A DNA stretch of 64,000 nt from Emydura subglobosa (lineage: Eukaryota; Chordata; Testudines; Chelidae), in the NCBI GenBank assembly GCA_007922225.1, contig ML679971.1, positions 682,001 through 746,000 of the forward strand, in the 5' to 3' direction. The notes beneath the pieces were generated by a model. That model made no database searches. It was given only the letters and a program-made list of their open reading frames with translations, and had not been told where the DNA came from. Made by a program: the position numbers and the translations under genes. Of the stretch, positions 1 through 10,266 are shown one piece after another. Numbering within the stretch: position 1 is the first letter of the stretch; each line of letters begins with the position of its first letter.

Positions 1-94
1 TCTACTCACATGAATTTAGGAACTGAGGCTTTAAGGAAAGCACCAAAAAATGCAAGATTCAGGGCAGGTCATGCTGCCACTTAAGTCGATCTGA

Positions 95-387
95 GACCCT
101 GTCTACACTTACTTGCGAGATTCGGCGGCAGTCGACTGGAGTTACACAAGCTATGCAAAAAACTTGCGTTATTCCCGTTGACTTCTCTGCTTCCCTTCAG
201 TGCGCCATCTTCACTGCACTGCGCCACTGGGAACCGCGTTCCCGTCGATGCAGCGCTATGCTACTTGTGGAGGTGGTCTTAATATGTCGATTTCTGGATC
301 GACTGAGCGGGTCTTCACTGACCGCTCAGTCGATCCAGAGAAATCGATCTGACGACGGCGACTTTGTCGCCTTCAGTGTAGCCACAG
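95..387 (+). mobile_element. Harbinger-like MITE, copy 1
   Basis: Non-autonomous element starting GACCCTGTCTACACTTAC and ending near CAGTGTAGCC. It shares its interior with the copies at 13164, 18371, 19029 and 53057. It contains a hairpin with 15-bp perfect arms (296-310 GGATCGACTGAGCGG against 322-336). The right end runs directly into a second MITE, so the exact boundary is uncertain. Confidence 0.75.
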
Positions 388-633
388 CCTAACTTATGTC
401 GCTCAAGGGTGTGAAAGAGACACCACCATGAGTGACACACATTACAGTGACCAGTGCTATATCAGCGGGAGACCATTTCCCATTGACATAGCTTCCATCT
501 CTCATGGAAGTGGAGTAATTATACCGATGGGAGAGCACTCTCCCGTCAGCACATAGCATCTTTACCAGATGCGCTACAACAGTGCAGTTGCATTGGTGTA
601 GCTGCACCAGTGTAGTGCTTCTAGTGTAGACAT
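388..633 (-). mobile_element. MITE of a second tgtctacact-type family
   Basis: Begins near CTTATGTCGCTCAAGGGTGTG and ends CTTCTAGTGTAGACATAAC. The interior has paired GGGAGAGC/GCTCTCCC-like and GCGCTACA-like blocks. It is related to the elements at 41056-41165 and 62949-63209. It abuts copy 1 of the first family. No coding capacity. Confidence 0.6.
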
Positions 634-1411
634 AACAATAAAACGGTAAGAGTTGGCACCCCTAAAGACACAATACTTTGTATGATGCAATTTGTAACAC
701 ATAGTATGTAAATACATGCTATTCCTAGTCCTAGGGATTAATAGATGAAAGTTGCCTTAAGGAAATAGAAGGATTTCCCTTTCCCTGGAAAAAAAAAACC
801 AAACAAACCTTTTATTCTCTTCTTTTCTTCTTCCCAGGGGCGGAGAGTTGAGACATTAGGGCTGCCCTCAGAGCCATGGATCATGACAGCCAGTCTCAAG
901 GGCTCTTCGGAGGCTGTGTTGAAAGGTTTGGATTTGTTTCTTATAGAAGGTTTGGACAAGATGAAAGCATCCACTAGAGGCAATGGCTGTAATTTTAGTT
1001 GTTCTCTTCAAGACAGATTTAGTTTGAAGGCTCATCATTGGGCTAAAAATAGAAGTCTGGGTTGGAAGAAATGTGATGGGCTGCTCACATAAGTGTTAGG
1101 AGAAGAGAGGCTTCAGAATGTGTTTCCATGCCCTGTCTACTTAAAGAGACACTATCCAGTAGAGAAGACCTGAAATGTAGGTTCTGGTGGTGGGGGAGAA
1201 GATGGGATGGAGAATTATAAATCCAAATAGGCCAGTGCTAGGCTGTTGTTAGTTGGCATGGTCTATTACAGTCAATGGAGATACATCAGTTTTATACCAG
1301 CGGAGTATTTGGCCTAATATGAATATAAATATCTACCTGTTTTTGGTTTTGTTGTTTTTAATGTTGTATATCCCAATGAGAAAATGTTTCAGTGGGAGAT
1401 TTAAACATTCC

Positions 1412-1520
1412 CCTTCTGGCCCTGATTTAGCAAAATTCTTAAGCACATATTCAACTTTAAGTGCGTATTCCCATTGAGGTTATTGGGACTCACATGCTTA
1501 CACGTAGGTCCCTGCTTAAG
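1412..1520. repeat. Fold-back repeat (CCCTGATTTAGCAAA type)
   Basis: Starts CCTGATTTAGCAAAATTCTT and contains AAGCACATATTCAACTTTAAG. It resembles the pieces at 20742, 27978 and 8512. Consensus copies are inverted repeats. Family not identified. Confidence 0.45.
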
Positions 1521-1642
1521 TACAGTGCGAACTGGAAACACAGACATCACAGTGGGGCTCATGAGACCATGGAAGAGAAGAGATGCTGTTTCTAAACACA
1601 GCATAAGATGGTTTCACGGCCTTAACTGTGCAAGGTTCAACA

Positions 1643-1862
1643 TAGAGCTGGGCAAACGATGGATTTTTTTGTTCAATGACTGTTCTGAAAATTTGGGGGG
1701 GGAAATCATTTCTGGTCGAGCTGAAAATGAAATTTCATGAAAAATTTCAGCAAATGGAAGAGTAAAAAAAAAAATCTGGTCAAAATGAAACATTTTGTTT
1801 CCAGGTTTCTGATACATTTTGATTTTTTCTGTTCAGCTTGACTGAAATTGCATTTTCCAGCT
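1643..1862. repeat. A/T-rich repeat with GAAAATTT/AAATTTTC palindromes
   Basis: Begins near AGAGCTGGGCAAACGATGG and carries runs such as GAAATTTCATGAAAAATTTC and GAAACATTTTGTTTC. Similar stretches recur at about ten other places in the window. Family not identified. Confidence 0.5.
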
Positions 1863-3703
1863 CAAGTTCAAAAAGAAAACAAGCGACATCCCTGGTGAAA
1901 AGTCAGGGTGTTCCTATCACGTGCAGATGTTGGGTTCACAGTCAGGCCTGATGTGCCTTAACTTCGACTTGCCACAACCATTTCCAAGGAAGTGCAGTTT
2001 CTATGATGCAGTTCAACCTCAGGTTATTGGCTAGATGCAACTATTACTTGGTGAAATTCTGTGGCTTGTGCTATGTACCATATGATAATAGATTATCACA
2101 ATGATCCATTTGGGCCTTAATAATCTATGACTCTATTAATTTCTTGGCCTATCTACTGAGATTGTCAAAAGCCTGGCCATGTCCTCAGCTTGGCTTAGCT
2201 CCATGGAAATCAAAGGAGTTATAGCAGGTCACAACAGCTGAGAATCTGATCCACTGTGTCAGTTATGGAGTTGGGTTTGTCAGGTGAACGCTTGTCCAAT
2301 AGTGATTGAATTGAGACCATGCAGCCCATTTCACACAGTGCACCGAACTGCCTGGTGCTGACAAGTTTCAGTCACTACCAATCTAGGCTGGATCGAAGCC
2401 AGCCTAGAAGTGAAATTTTCAGATCCCCTATATCACACTACTCTGTTTCACATCACTTTTGAATAAGCTTTATTCAATTCTGCTGTTGTGAGTTTGGAAA
2501 GAACAAGTTTTTTTCTCCGCATTTTGCAACCCAAAATTAAATAAATCATGAAGGGGGAAAGAAGAAGAAAGGAAAAAAAAAAACAAATGGAAGTAAAAGA
2601 CTCAAATAAAGAATAGTCACCGAAGAGAAATGCACTTTACATTCTTTAAAAGATACATGCATCAAATTAATAGTCAATAAACTCCAGCAAAGAATGAACT
2701 ATGCTGTACAGATGTTCTGCATGTAATAGTTTGCTGCAGTTTTTCCTTTGACAAACATCCTTATTGCACTCGTCTTTTGAAGCATATGAAAGCAGCATTT
2801 AATCGAAATGGATCCATCTAGCGCATTGAGCCTGCTTCATCTGACAGCAGCCAAACTGCCTCATGGAAAGTAGTTTAGCTCCAAATTAGCTTGCTTCTGT
2901 GTTAAATACCAGCTTGCCTGAGAGATCTTTGTGAAAACTCCCATATATATCTATAATATTCTGAGATTTGAAGCATATGTGCCCGAAAGCTGAGATAGTC
3001 TCTGTTGAGAAGTACAGTACAATATTCTAGGTTTCATCATAGACTCAGAATGGCAATTCTAAAATATTTGAATGCAGCTGAAAGTATCCGCTATAAAACT
3101 GGTGTTATAGTGAGCTAAATGGTAGAGTCAAAAACACCATGGGTAGTCAAGGCAAATACTGTGGTCATGAGGGCCATATAAGCACCTAGATAAATAAAAG
3201 AGCCAGAACTGAAACTGACAAAGAGGGAAATCTACACTGCTATGCTAAGGTCCAGACTCTTATTGAAATCAATGGGACTATTCACCGATGAAGTTACTAA
3301 TTATTAGTATTTCTATTATCTTCTTCGGCTAATCCTCGACACGAGGATGATGTCTGCACAAAGATTCCTTGGTGGATTTTTAGGTGGCTAAAGAGCCCAA
3401 TTTGTGCCTTCCAGATTTGTGGTCTGCATGAACTTTCTTGTTCTTGAAGATGACTCCAAGCGATGTTTGTAAAGATCTGGTAATTTTATTACTCTGGGAA
3501 TGGATTCAAGGTAGACAAACAAGGCACCTTCCCCTGCTATGTTGTGTTGTATTATGGTTATAAAAAGTCATCACAACTATAGTGCATCTATTTCGTAAAG
3601 AAAGCATTTATGGCATGTAGGCTTTCACCAAATAATGGAGTGTTTGTCTGTGATCTCTGGTTTGGGTCCAGCATCCTAAGGAAGTTCTGATTTCTAAACA
3701 ATA

Positions 3704-3949
3704 CAGTAGACCCTTGCTATAATGTCCTTTGCACTAGAGAACCTGGGGCTATAGCGAATGTGGTCCCTGGAGCCACCTCCAGCCCTGCCCTCTGTGGTGA
3801 GGAGCTTCCAGCTGGTGGGGGAAGAGAATTCATCTGGCTGTGGGGCTGGAGAAGCTGTCCCTCCTTCCTCTCTTTCGCTATAATGAATCCCTGGCTATAC
3901 CGAACGAATGCCTTGGATCCCCAGGAGTTCGTTATAGCATAGTATACTG
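3704..3949. mobile_element. pogo/Tigger-like MITE with TA target duplication
   Basis: A 246-bp element flanked by TA (3702-3703 and 3950-3951). The termini are inverted: CAGTAGACCCTTGCTATAAT on the left and GTTATAGCATAGTATACTG on the right. The TIR and the TA duplication fit the Tc1/mariner superfamily, pogo/Tigger branch. A second TATAATG/TATACCGAACG pair lies inside. No transposase. Confidence 0.75.
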
Positions 3950-5022
3950 TATTTAGAAAGTTTGTCAAGCTTTGAGAACTTTGCCACTTTCATTCCAGGA
4001 TCCTGGGTGAAGCCCATGGCTTGGCCAGCTTTCCACAAAGCCCAAGTCTTGGCTGGTGCTCAAAGACTCAGAAAACAAAATGGAGCTAGCCTGTTTCAGT
4101 ATCAAGGATATCTTTTAAATGACCCCGCTGAGATAAAAATCATAGTGAATGCAAATTTGGATGTAAAACCTTACTGGGTCAGAATGGACATATTGCGCAG
4201 GTGTAAATGACCACACATGGTGCAAGGCCTCAGGAAAATCAGGGCCTCAGGTTTAATCTTAAATCATTTCACAGAGATTCTGTTTTACAGGTTTCTAGCT
4301 GAGAGAGATCCACTTGTCTGTTTGGTTACAGGACAACCACCCCATTAAAACTTCATGGCCTGAACCATTCCAAAGCTTCTGAAAAGAAGGCAGCTTTGGA
4401 ATAATCAAAAGCCACTTCCATCTGATGGCTGTTCGATGGCTTGTGTGAGAGGTGCTCCATTCCATGCTACCATAGTTATGCACAATTAGTATTCTGGCTA
4501 AAATATACTGGCGAAAAGCGAAGGAATGTTTCGCACCCGTGGTGGTTGTAGCTGTCTGGCTCTTAATGAACTAGCTTCCGCTGTTGTTTTTTGCATGTCA
4601 GAAATCCTCACCTTAACTCAAAGTTGTTGACCACTCAGGAGAGGACTCACGTACCCAACAGGTAGGGCAAAACACACCTGCTGAGCGTCCCTATGTGTCA
4701 GCTGAGAGGCTGGAGCAGAAAAGGGGTTAAAATAATAAACTGTTACTGCTTCTTTGAGGCTGTCTTTTTGGCTTGGATGACAATCAATATCCCACTAAAA
4801 ATCCCCTGAGCTCCGGTGCCCATGGCATCATTCTTCTCAGGTTCAGATATGTTAACACTAGTGATGGATCAAACCAAATCATTGCATACAAGCAGCAGCC
4901 ACTGCTGAGAAAAATGAGGTTCTGGATCTGTCTAAGGTCTAGTTATTTGACCCCCCCTTACCATAGTACCTCACTATCTTTATTGGATTTATTCTTATAA
5001 CATTCTTACAAGGTAGGCCAAG

Positions 5023-5175
5023 GCTGTTACCCTGTATTTACAGATGGGGAACTGAGGCACAGAGAGGCTAAGTGATTTTTCCCTGGTCACACCGGAAGTC
5101 GGTAATAAAGCAGGACACTGAACTCATGTTTCCCTGGCCCCAGCTGAACACCTTAATCAATGGACCATACTTTCT
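5023..5175 (-). repeat. CORE/MIR-type SINE fragment
   Basis: Carries the antisense signature ATGGGGAACTGAGGCACAG followed by TAAGTGATTT and GGTCACACCGGAAG. This is the antisense of the conserved body of MIR/CORE-SINEs. It ends about 320 bp before the PKHD1 exon at 5493. Confidence 0.75.
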
Positions 5176-5492
5176 GTCTCCCTGAAATGGAGCCTCATAG
5201 GCAGGCCCTTTCTCTATAATCCTAGATCTGATATGCCCTGAACTCTGGGGCAACTTGGATCTGGTTCTGAATTTTACAGCTTGGGCCTATTACTCTTGTC
5301 AGAAAACATGGTGCCATACTCTCAGCTAGCGTATGTTGGGGTAGCACTGTTAAAGATACAGAAGCTGTGCTGATTTGCAAAAGCTGAAGATCTGGCCTCT
5401 AGAGTTTTCTTTTGGAGGCCAAGGAGCTTGCTTTTGGTGATGTTCAGTGCAGAAAGTCGTTAACTGCAGTGTCCTTGTGAATTGCTGTGCAG

Positions 5493-5600
5493 GGCACACC
5501 AGAGTAGAGGTTCGAGATGGACGGGCCAGCTTTACGAACCTGGCAATCTCCAGTTCAGGCTCAAACTGGTACCTCATTTTCACTGTTATTTCACCACCAG
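5493..5600 (+). CDS. PKHD1: PKHD1 (fibrocystin) internal exon, membrane-proximal ectodomain
   Basis: This is a 108-bp coding exon of fibrocystin/polyductin, the large single-pass ciliary membrane protein of kidney and bile-duct epithelia. The acceptor is ...TGCTGTGCAG before 5493 and the donor is CCAG|GTAAGG after 5600. Both exon ends are phase 1. The 35 full codons begin [16 protein letters not shown] and end TVISPPG (the last G is completed by the next exon). The segment has the look of a beta-sandwich repeat of the distal ectodomain. The exon fuses in frame to the transmembrane exon at 8921. The first codon is split with an upstream exon that lies outside the window. The assignment rests on the tail exons downstream, which align to mammalian PKHD1 as I remember it. 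The related PKHD1L1 is less likely because its short tail does not fit. Confidence 0.85.
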
Positions 5601-7100
5601 GTAAGGTCCATTGTGTATCTCCTCATTGTTCTTGCTTTACCTTAGTCATGGAAAAGTCATTAAAAGCATACCGGAGGCAACCCAAGAAGGAACAGAGATC
5701 TAGATGTATATGTGTATCGCAAAGTAGTGGTTTCACCTGCCAGTGTACCGGAACAGCAGTCAGGGAGAGAGACGGGCAGTCCAAGGTCTGATTCACACCT
5801 AGGCCCTACAAGGCCCCACAATACAGAGTCATGTGATTACATCAGAATCTGAGCCTTCATTTTTTTTAAAAAGTAAGTCTTTTGACCTGATGGTTGTGAA
5901 GAAAAGCTTGGAAACACGATGTGAGCGAAATCAACGCAGTGTTGTCTGTCTGAGGTTGCAGAGAGCCTGAAACAAGAGCTCTGAACTGCCCCGTGCCTCT
6001 CAGTGTAGCGTTAACTCCAAGACCCATTCTTCTGTGAGGGGTGAAGAGGTTGCCAGCACCATCTAGCAAAGGACTCTGTGTGTGGCAGGAAGAGGAGAGT
6101 GCAGATGGCGGAGTCTGCCCACTGAAGTACTTTCACCCTGGTTGCTCCTGATGGAAGAGTAGCTATTGTGAGGGGCTGGGACCACAGTGTAGAAGCAGAG
6201 CCATAGGGGTGTCATGTGGTGGTGTGGCTAGGACGTTGGTTTGCCTTAATCCAGCTCTGTGGCTGTCTGGAATATTTCACTGAAATGTTAAGAAATCACA
6301 AAGTAGAGTCTAATCATATCAGGTGTGTAATTGCCCCTGCTTTACAGAGACTAAACTGTGGTGCATAAAATACTCACCGGTGTCCCCTTAAACTGTGAGC
6401 ATTTGTGCTCTTTTAGGGGGCTCGATCCTGCAGGTTCCTGACAGCCCTCAGCCCCCACTGCTTGCACTCCCAATGGCATCAGGAGGAATTTAGCTCACAG
6501 CAGGCTCTGGCCTGTAAACTGGAAGTCTGATATTTTGCAAAAGCACTGCAAAAGCTACTGCAGTGGGGTTAGAAGATCATCTTCCCATTGAATGAAGATC
6601 AGACCTAGATCCCTTTGGTTACACGTTTAGCTAATAACGACTATGCTGAGAGATCTTTTCAGACAGCAGCATAAAAAGTTATTTCATCTGTGCATTATCT
6701 TTGAACAACTTTAAACCAGAATAGGATACATTTTTAACACGCATCATAACAAAACACACTCCGAGTAACATAGATAATTCTACGTTTTCAATCTCCTTCA
6801 CCATTCTCAAGTGGGAACTGCATTGGACAATGTACAGCATGCTAGATGTTTGTAGAAGATGCGTTTTTGGCATCTAGGATCAACAAAGATAAAAAGGAAA
6901 TTTCACAGGCACTTGGGATCAGATTCCATCATTAGTTTTGTGTGTGCAGCCTACCATAATTATTCATACCCTTCTGACCTCTCCATTGGATTCCTACACA
7001 GGGCTACCCTTGAAAACCATTCAGAAGATGCAGCTGGTGCTGAATGTGGAGGAACTGAATAGTGGCATTGGTTGGAGAGAGCAGATGATTTCCAGTTGTG

Positions 7101-7372
7101 GACCTACACTGCAATCAGAGGTGTGATTGCAGCATGGTCTGGCATGCCTGCGCTAGCCTTAATCTAGCTAGCATGGCTAAAGTAGCAGTGAAGGTGTAGC
7201 AGCAGGGCGTCAGTGCAATGCAAGTATATCCCCACCATGCTTCAACATCCCGTGCTGAGGCCTGCATTGCCGCATCTTCACTGCTGTTTTTAGCCATGCT
7301 AGCTAGATAAAAACAAGTGTGAGTATGCCAGCCACTGCATTGACATATCTCTGATTGCAGAACAGACATATC
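7101..7372. mobile_element. MITE with long inverted ends (ctacactgcaatcagag type)
   Basis: The left end is GACCTACACTGCAATCAGAG and the right end CTCTGATTGCAGAACAGACA, inverted with respect to each other. The interior has GCTAGCATGGCTAAA and TTTAGCCATGCTAGC as a second inverted pair. It is related to the elements at 27021 and 59973. Confidence 0.65.
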
Positions 7373-7437
7373 CAGTGTTGCATAGGCTTGCTGTTTGCTT
7401 CTGGGTATCATTCCCTGTATTGTTATGGATCTATATG

Positions 7438-7515
7438 GGCTTGATCCAACTCCCTTTTAAGTAAATGAGAATCTTACTATTGACTTCAATAGGAGTTGGA
7501 GCCAGCCCTGAAATT
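7438..7515. repeat. Fold-back palindrome (gacttcaatgggagt type)
   Basis: GGGCTTGATCCAACTCCCTT on the left pairs with TAGGAGTTGGAGCCAGCCC on the right, around a TAAATGAGAATCTTACTATTGA core. It belongs with the copies at 11595, 26230, 42540 and 44456. Confidence 0.5.
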
Positions 7516-7544
7516 CTGGTTTCATCTGAGTTCTAGCTGTCTGA

Positions 7545-7796
7545 GGGTCTGTCTACACTGGAATTAAACACCTGTGGCTGGCCCATGCCAGCTGACTTGG
7601 GCTCATGGGGCTCGGGCTATGGGGCTGTTTAATTGCGGTGTTGACATTAGCTCTGGGACCCTCCCACCTCACAGGGTCCTAGAACCGGGGCTGAACATCT
7701 ACATCTCAATTAAACAGTCCCTTAGCCTGAGCCCCCAAGCACAAGTTAGCTGGCACGAGCCAGCTGCAGGTTTTTAATGGTAGTGTAGACGTACCC
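7545..7796. mobile_element. MITE with GGGTCTGTCTACACT/AGTGTAGACGTACCC ends
   Basis: A 252-bp element flanked by TGA on both sides (7542-7544, 7797-7799), so the target duplication is probably 3 bp. The two halves are largely inverted copies: GGCCCATGCCAGCTGACTTG pairs with CAAGTTAGCTGGCACGAGCC, and GGGCTGTTTAATTG pairs with CAATTAAACAGTCCC. Confidence 0.65.
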
Positions 7797-8511
7797 TGAG
7801 AGACCTCGATCCAGTCTTACTAAAAGTCTCCGTGTTCACATGTCTGCAGGCCACTTGTTCACTGTTGCAATTTGCTTACCATATTGTTCCAATGGAGCCC
7901 AAGTTTGTTTAAAGGGACCAAGCCAACATGAAATCTAGTCAAGTTCAAATAAAAGTACTTTCAGGTGCCACACCTGCCTTCAAGTCCCCACCTGCCAATG
8001 TTTGTGTTTTGTGTTTAATAAATCAGCAAGTAAACCTCCTAAACATTTTTTTTAAATACAACTTACAAGTACATTAAATAAATCTCCATTAAAATCAATA
8101 GGGTTGTGGATTTGGGACTTATGGCAGAACTAGGTAGTAACAAGGGTGTGTTAGCCCAGGTGATCTGGCTAAATTTCAGTCAGAAGATTGCATTCTACCC
8201 ACCCAGTTTTGCCTGTGGAGTTTCAACTGGCTAAGGTGGCCTTCATATTCTGGTTCATCTTCTTGTGCAGAATTATTGTACATTCCAAAGAATGCTGCAT
8301 TCCACCCCAGAGGTGGCTGCATTTCAGTGGTGGTGAAGTGGTTCCTAATCAGCTTATAGAATGCAGTGGTATTTGTGGATAAAGGGTGTTCTATACATTG
8401 TGTTCAATACGTGACAGTTAATATTGGCACTACTAATAGTAATGGCACTACTAATAGTCATACTCCTTATTTACAATGTTTTAATCAATACTGTGGAGAA
8501 GATTAACATAC

Positions 8512-8615
8512 TTTAGTCCCAGTCCCACAGAGCATGTGCTCAGCTTTAAGAACATGAGTAGTTCCATTGAAGACATTCTCAAAGTGCCTTGCTGGATCCT
8601 GGCTTTAAGTCTGAT
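8512..8615. repeat. Fold-back repeat fragment
   Basis: CAGTCCCACAGAGCATGTGC followed by TTTAAGAACATGAGTAG and GTGCCTTGCTGGATCCTGG. Degenerate copy of the 1412/20742/27978 family. Confidence 0.35.
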
Positions 8616-8739
8616 ATCAGGGAACAATAATGGGCATTCGGAGAGCTGGGCGGGAACTTATAGCTAGAGCTCATATCTAAAATTTAGCAGCTCTGTCAGT
8701 TCAAGAAGGGTTTGATTATATCTTCTGTTTGAGCCTGAC

Positions 8740-8805
8740 CCAGAGTCTGTGGAAGTCAGTGGAAAGACTCCCATTAACTTCAGTGGGCTGTGATTTAGGC
8801 CCTTT
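8740..8805. repeat. Fold-back palindrome fragment
   Basis: GTGGAAGTCAGTGGAAAGAC, then CTCCCATTAACTTCAGTGGG. Degenerate copy of the gacttcaatggg palindrome family. It ends about 115 bp before the transmembrane exon of PKHD1. Confidence 0.4.
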
Positions 8806-8920
8806 TATGAATGCATTTTCAGACATCAGCTCCTGTGTTAGTGGCCATAGCCAGGTGTTCTGCCTGTGAAATACGTGTCCGGAATTTTGTAATAATCGCT
8901 GACATATTTTCCTCTCACAG

Positions 8921-9079
8921 GTGCCGACTTTACTATCAAGTCCCAGCCATTCACTATCTTCCCTGTCCCCCTGGGAGAAAAATCCAGCACTGTTCTTGCT
9001 GCTGTGTTGGGCTCAGTGGCTTCTGTGCTAGTTTTGGGTCTTCTTGTATTCTGCTGGTCCAAGAAAAGCATACAGAACA
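8921..9079 (+). CDS. PKHD1: PKHD1 exon encoding the transmembrane helix
   Basis: This is a 159-bp exon with acceptor TTTTCCTCTCACAG and donor ACA|GTAAGT, phase 1 at both ends. It finishes the ectodomain (ADFTIKSQPFTIFPVPLGEK) and then encodes one hydrophobic helix of about 22 residues (nt 8986-9057, rich in Leu, Val and Ala). The helix is followed at once by the basic stop-transfer stretch WSKKS, so the C-terminus is cytoplasmic (type I topology). In mammalian fibrocystin this membrane-tail junction carries a Cys-rich ciliary targeting sequence. Here the boundary reads LLVFCWSKKS, with a single Cys. The basic residues are kept but the Cys cluster is not. The exon joins 5600 and 11196 without a frameshift. 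Confidence 0.9.
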
Positions 9080-9244
9080 GTAAGTGGGGATCTCCCAGAG
9101 ACCTCTCCATCTGAAGAATTTCTCCCATTTCACTGGTATCTAAAGAGAGACCATTAAAGAACTCTGTAACAATGGTACGGCAGGCTGGACTGGTATTGTT
9201 GACATCATTCATATCTCTTGTACACATCGGGCCTGGCTCAGTGG

Positions 9245-9560
9245 AACTCAGCTGACTCTAGCTGAGATCATGGTCTCATTGTGCTAGGCACTGTACATAC
9301 ACATAATAAGACAGCTAGTCCTTGCCCCAAAGAGTAGACAATCACAGACAAAGGAAATGTTGTTATCCCCGCTCTCCAGATGGAGAGCTGAGGCAGAGAG
9401 AGATTAATAGCCAGGTTTTCAACAGTGCCAAAATTGTCAACACGATTTTCAGTGGGAACTGCTGAGCACTTTGGCGAACTTTATGTCCAAAAGGTCTCCC
9501 AGGAAGCATAACCAGGAATTAAACACAGGTATCCTGAATCTTAGTCCAATGTCTTACGCA
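9245..9560 (-). repeat. CORE/MIR-type SINE with L2-like tail, antisense
   Basis: Antisense blocks in order: GTGCTAGGCACTGTACATAC, CCTTGCCCCAAAGAGTAGAC, GATGGAGAGCTGAGGCAGAG and AATTAAACACAGGTATCCTGA. These are the tail and core signatures of the SINE in reverse. Confidence 0.65.
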
Positions 9561-10117
9561 CAAGGCATCCAGGAAGAGATCTCCACAGCTTAATTGCATG
9601 TTGCAAGTTTCTTTTTATCCATTTATCCAAACTGTCAATTTTAAAAATCAGACCAGGCCACATTCTCTTCTCCTTTGTACTGGTTGTAGTAAAAAGTGAG
9701 CGCCTCAGACATGAGGCCTAGTATAAAAGGCTGGGTATGAGGCCTAAGGCCTGAGCTAAAGTAGTAGTTGGGCCCTGCTGTTATAAAGTAAAGTTAGCAG
9801 AAGTCAGGCTCTGAGCCTGCTTGTAAACTCACAGAAACTGGCAAACAGACACATTCCTAAGAACTAGGTGCAGAACTCATGCAAGCACATTCCAGAAAGG
9901 TGGTACCAAAACATCCCAATCCAAAATGGTGCAAGCACACTCCCTAAAATAATAAAAACACCTTAACCCCTCTTTTAAATAAGGTCAGGGTGACAGTATA
10001 ATAAATAAAAATGTTTTAGTCAAACCATCAGGTACAAGGTAAAGGATGGTATCCCACCACATCAAAGGGTGGTATCTCACCACGTCAGAGGGGCACTATG
10101 TAACTTGGTTGTAACAG

Positions 10118-10128
10118 TATATAAAAAA
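10118..10128 (+). promoter_or_regulatory. TATA box of the solo LTR
   Basis: TATATAAAAAA in a typical U3 position, about 140 bp before the LTR's own AATAAA (10261-10266). Confidence 0.55.
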
Positions 10129-10260
10129 GCGTCTCAAAGGGAGTGTCTTTGTCCAGCCGAGTGGGGAATGAAAAAGTCCCACCATTCACTAAGCCATGTC
10201 CATTGTCATGGGAATACATGTCCAAGTGTAACTGGGTGGCTAGCACCATACTTCACTGGC

Positions 10261-10266
10261 AATAAA
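10261..10266 (+). terminator. Poly(A) signal of the solo LTR
   Basis: AATAAA within the R region of the LTR. It is sense to PKHD1 transcription and lies between the exons at 9079 and 11196. Confidence 0.55.

Larger units (their letters stand above)
1..5492 (+). other. PKHD1: PKHD1 intron (5' end outside window)
   Basis: No exon could be supported here. Frames at 883-1092, 3962-4210 and elsewhere lack convincing splice context or similarity. The stretch holds MITEs (95-633), a fold-back repeat (1412-1520), an A/T-rich repeat (1643-1862), a pogo-like MITE (3704-3949) and an antisense CORE-SINE (5023-5175). The part at 3325-3480 has a CGAGGATGATGTC-type stretch that may be the 3' tail of a non-LTR element. 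I recognise nothing in 640-1410, 1870-3300 or 3960-5020. Confidence 0.7.
5601..8920 (+). other. PKHD1: PKHD1 intron before the transmembrane exon
   Basis: 3.3-kb intron with GT...AG ends. It holds a MITE at 7101-7372, a long-TIR MITE at 7545-7796 and fold-back fragments near 7438-7515, 8512-8615 and 8740-8805. The stretches 5601-7090 and 7800-8500 show nothing I recognise. Confidence 0.75.

Noticed and set aside
883..1092. Possible upstream PKHD1 exon after TCATGACAG
   Set aside because: There is an AG, but no polypyrimidine tract and no phase-1 donor giving a fibrocystin-like segment. The translation does not resemble the ectodomain.
3962..4210. 82-aa frame as a PKHD1 exon
   Set aside because: No suitable splice sites, and the translation shows no beta-sandwich pattern.
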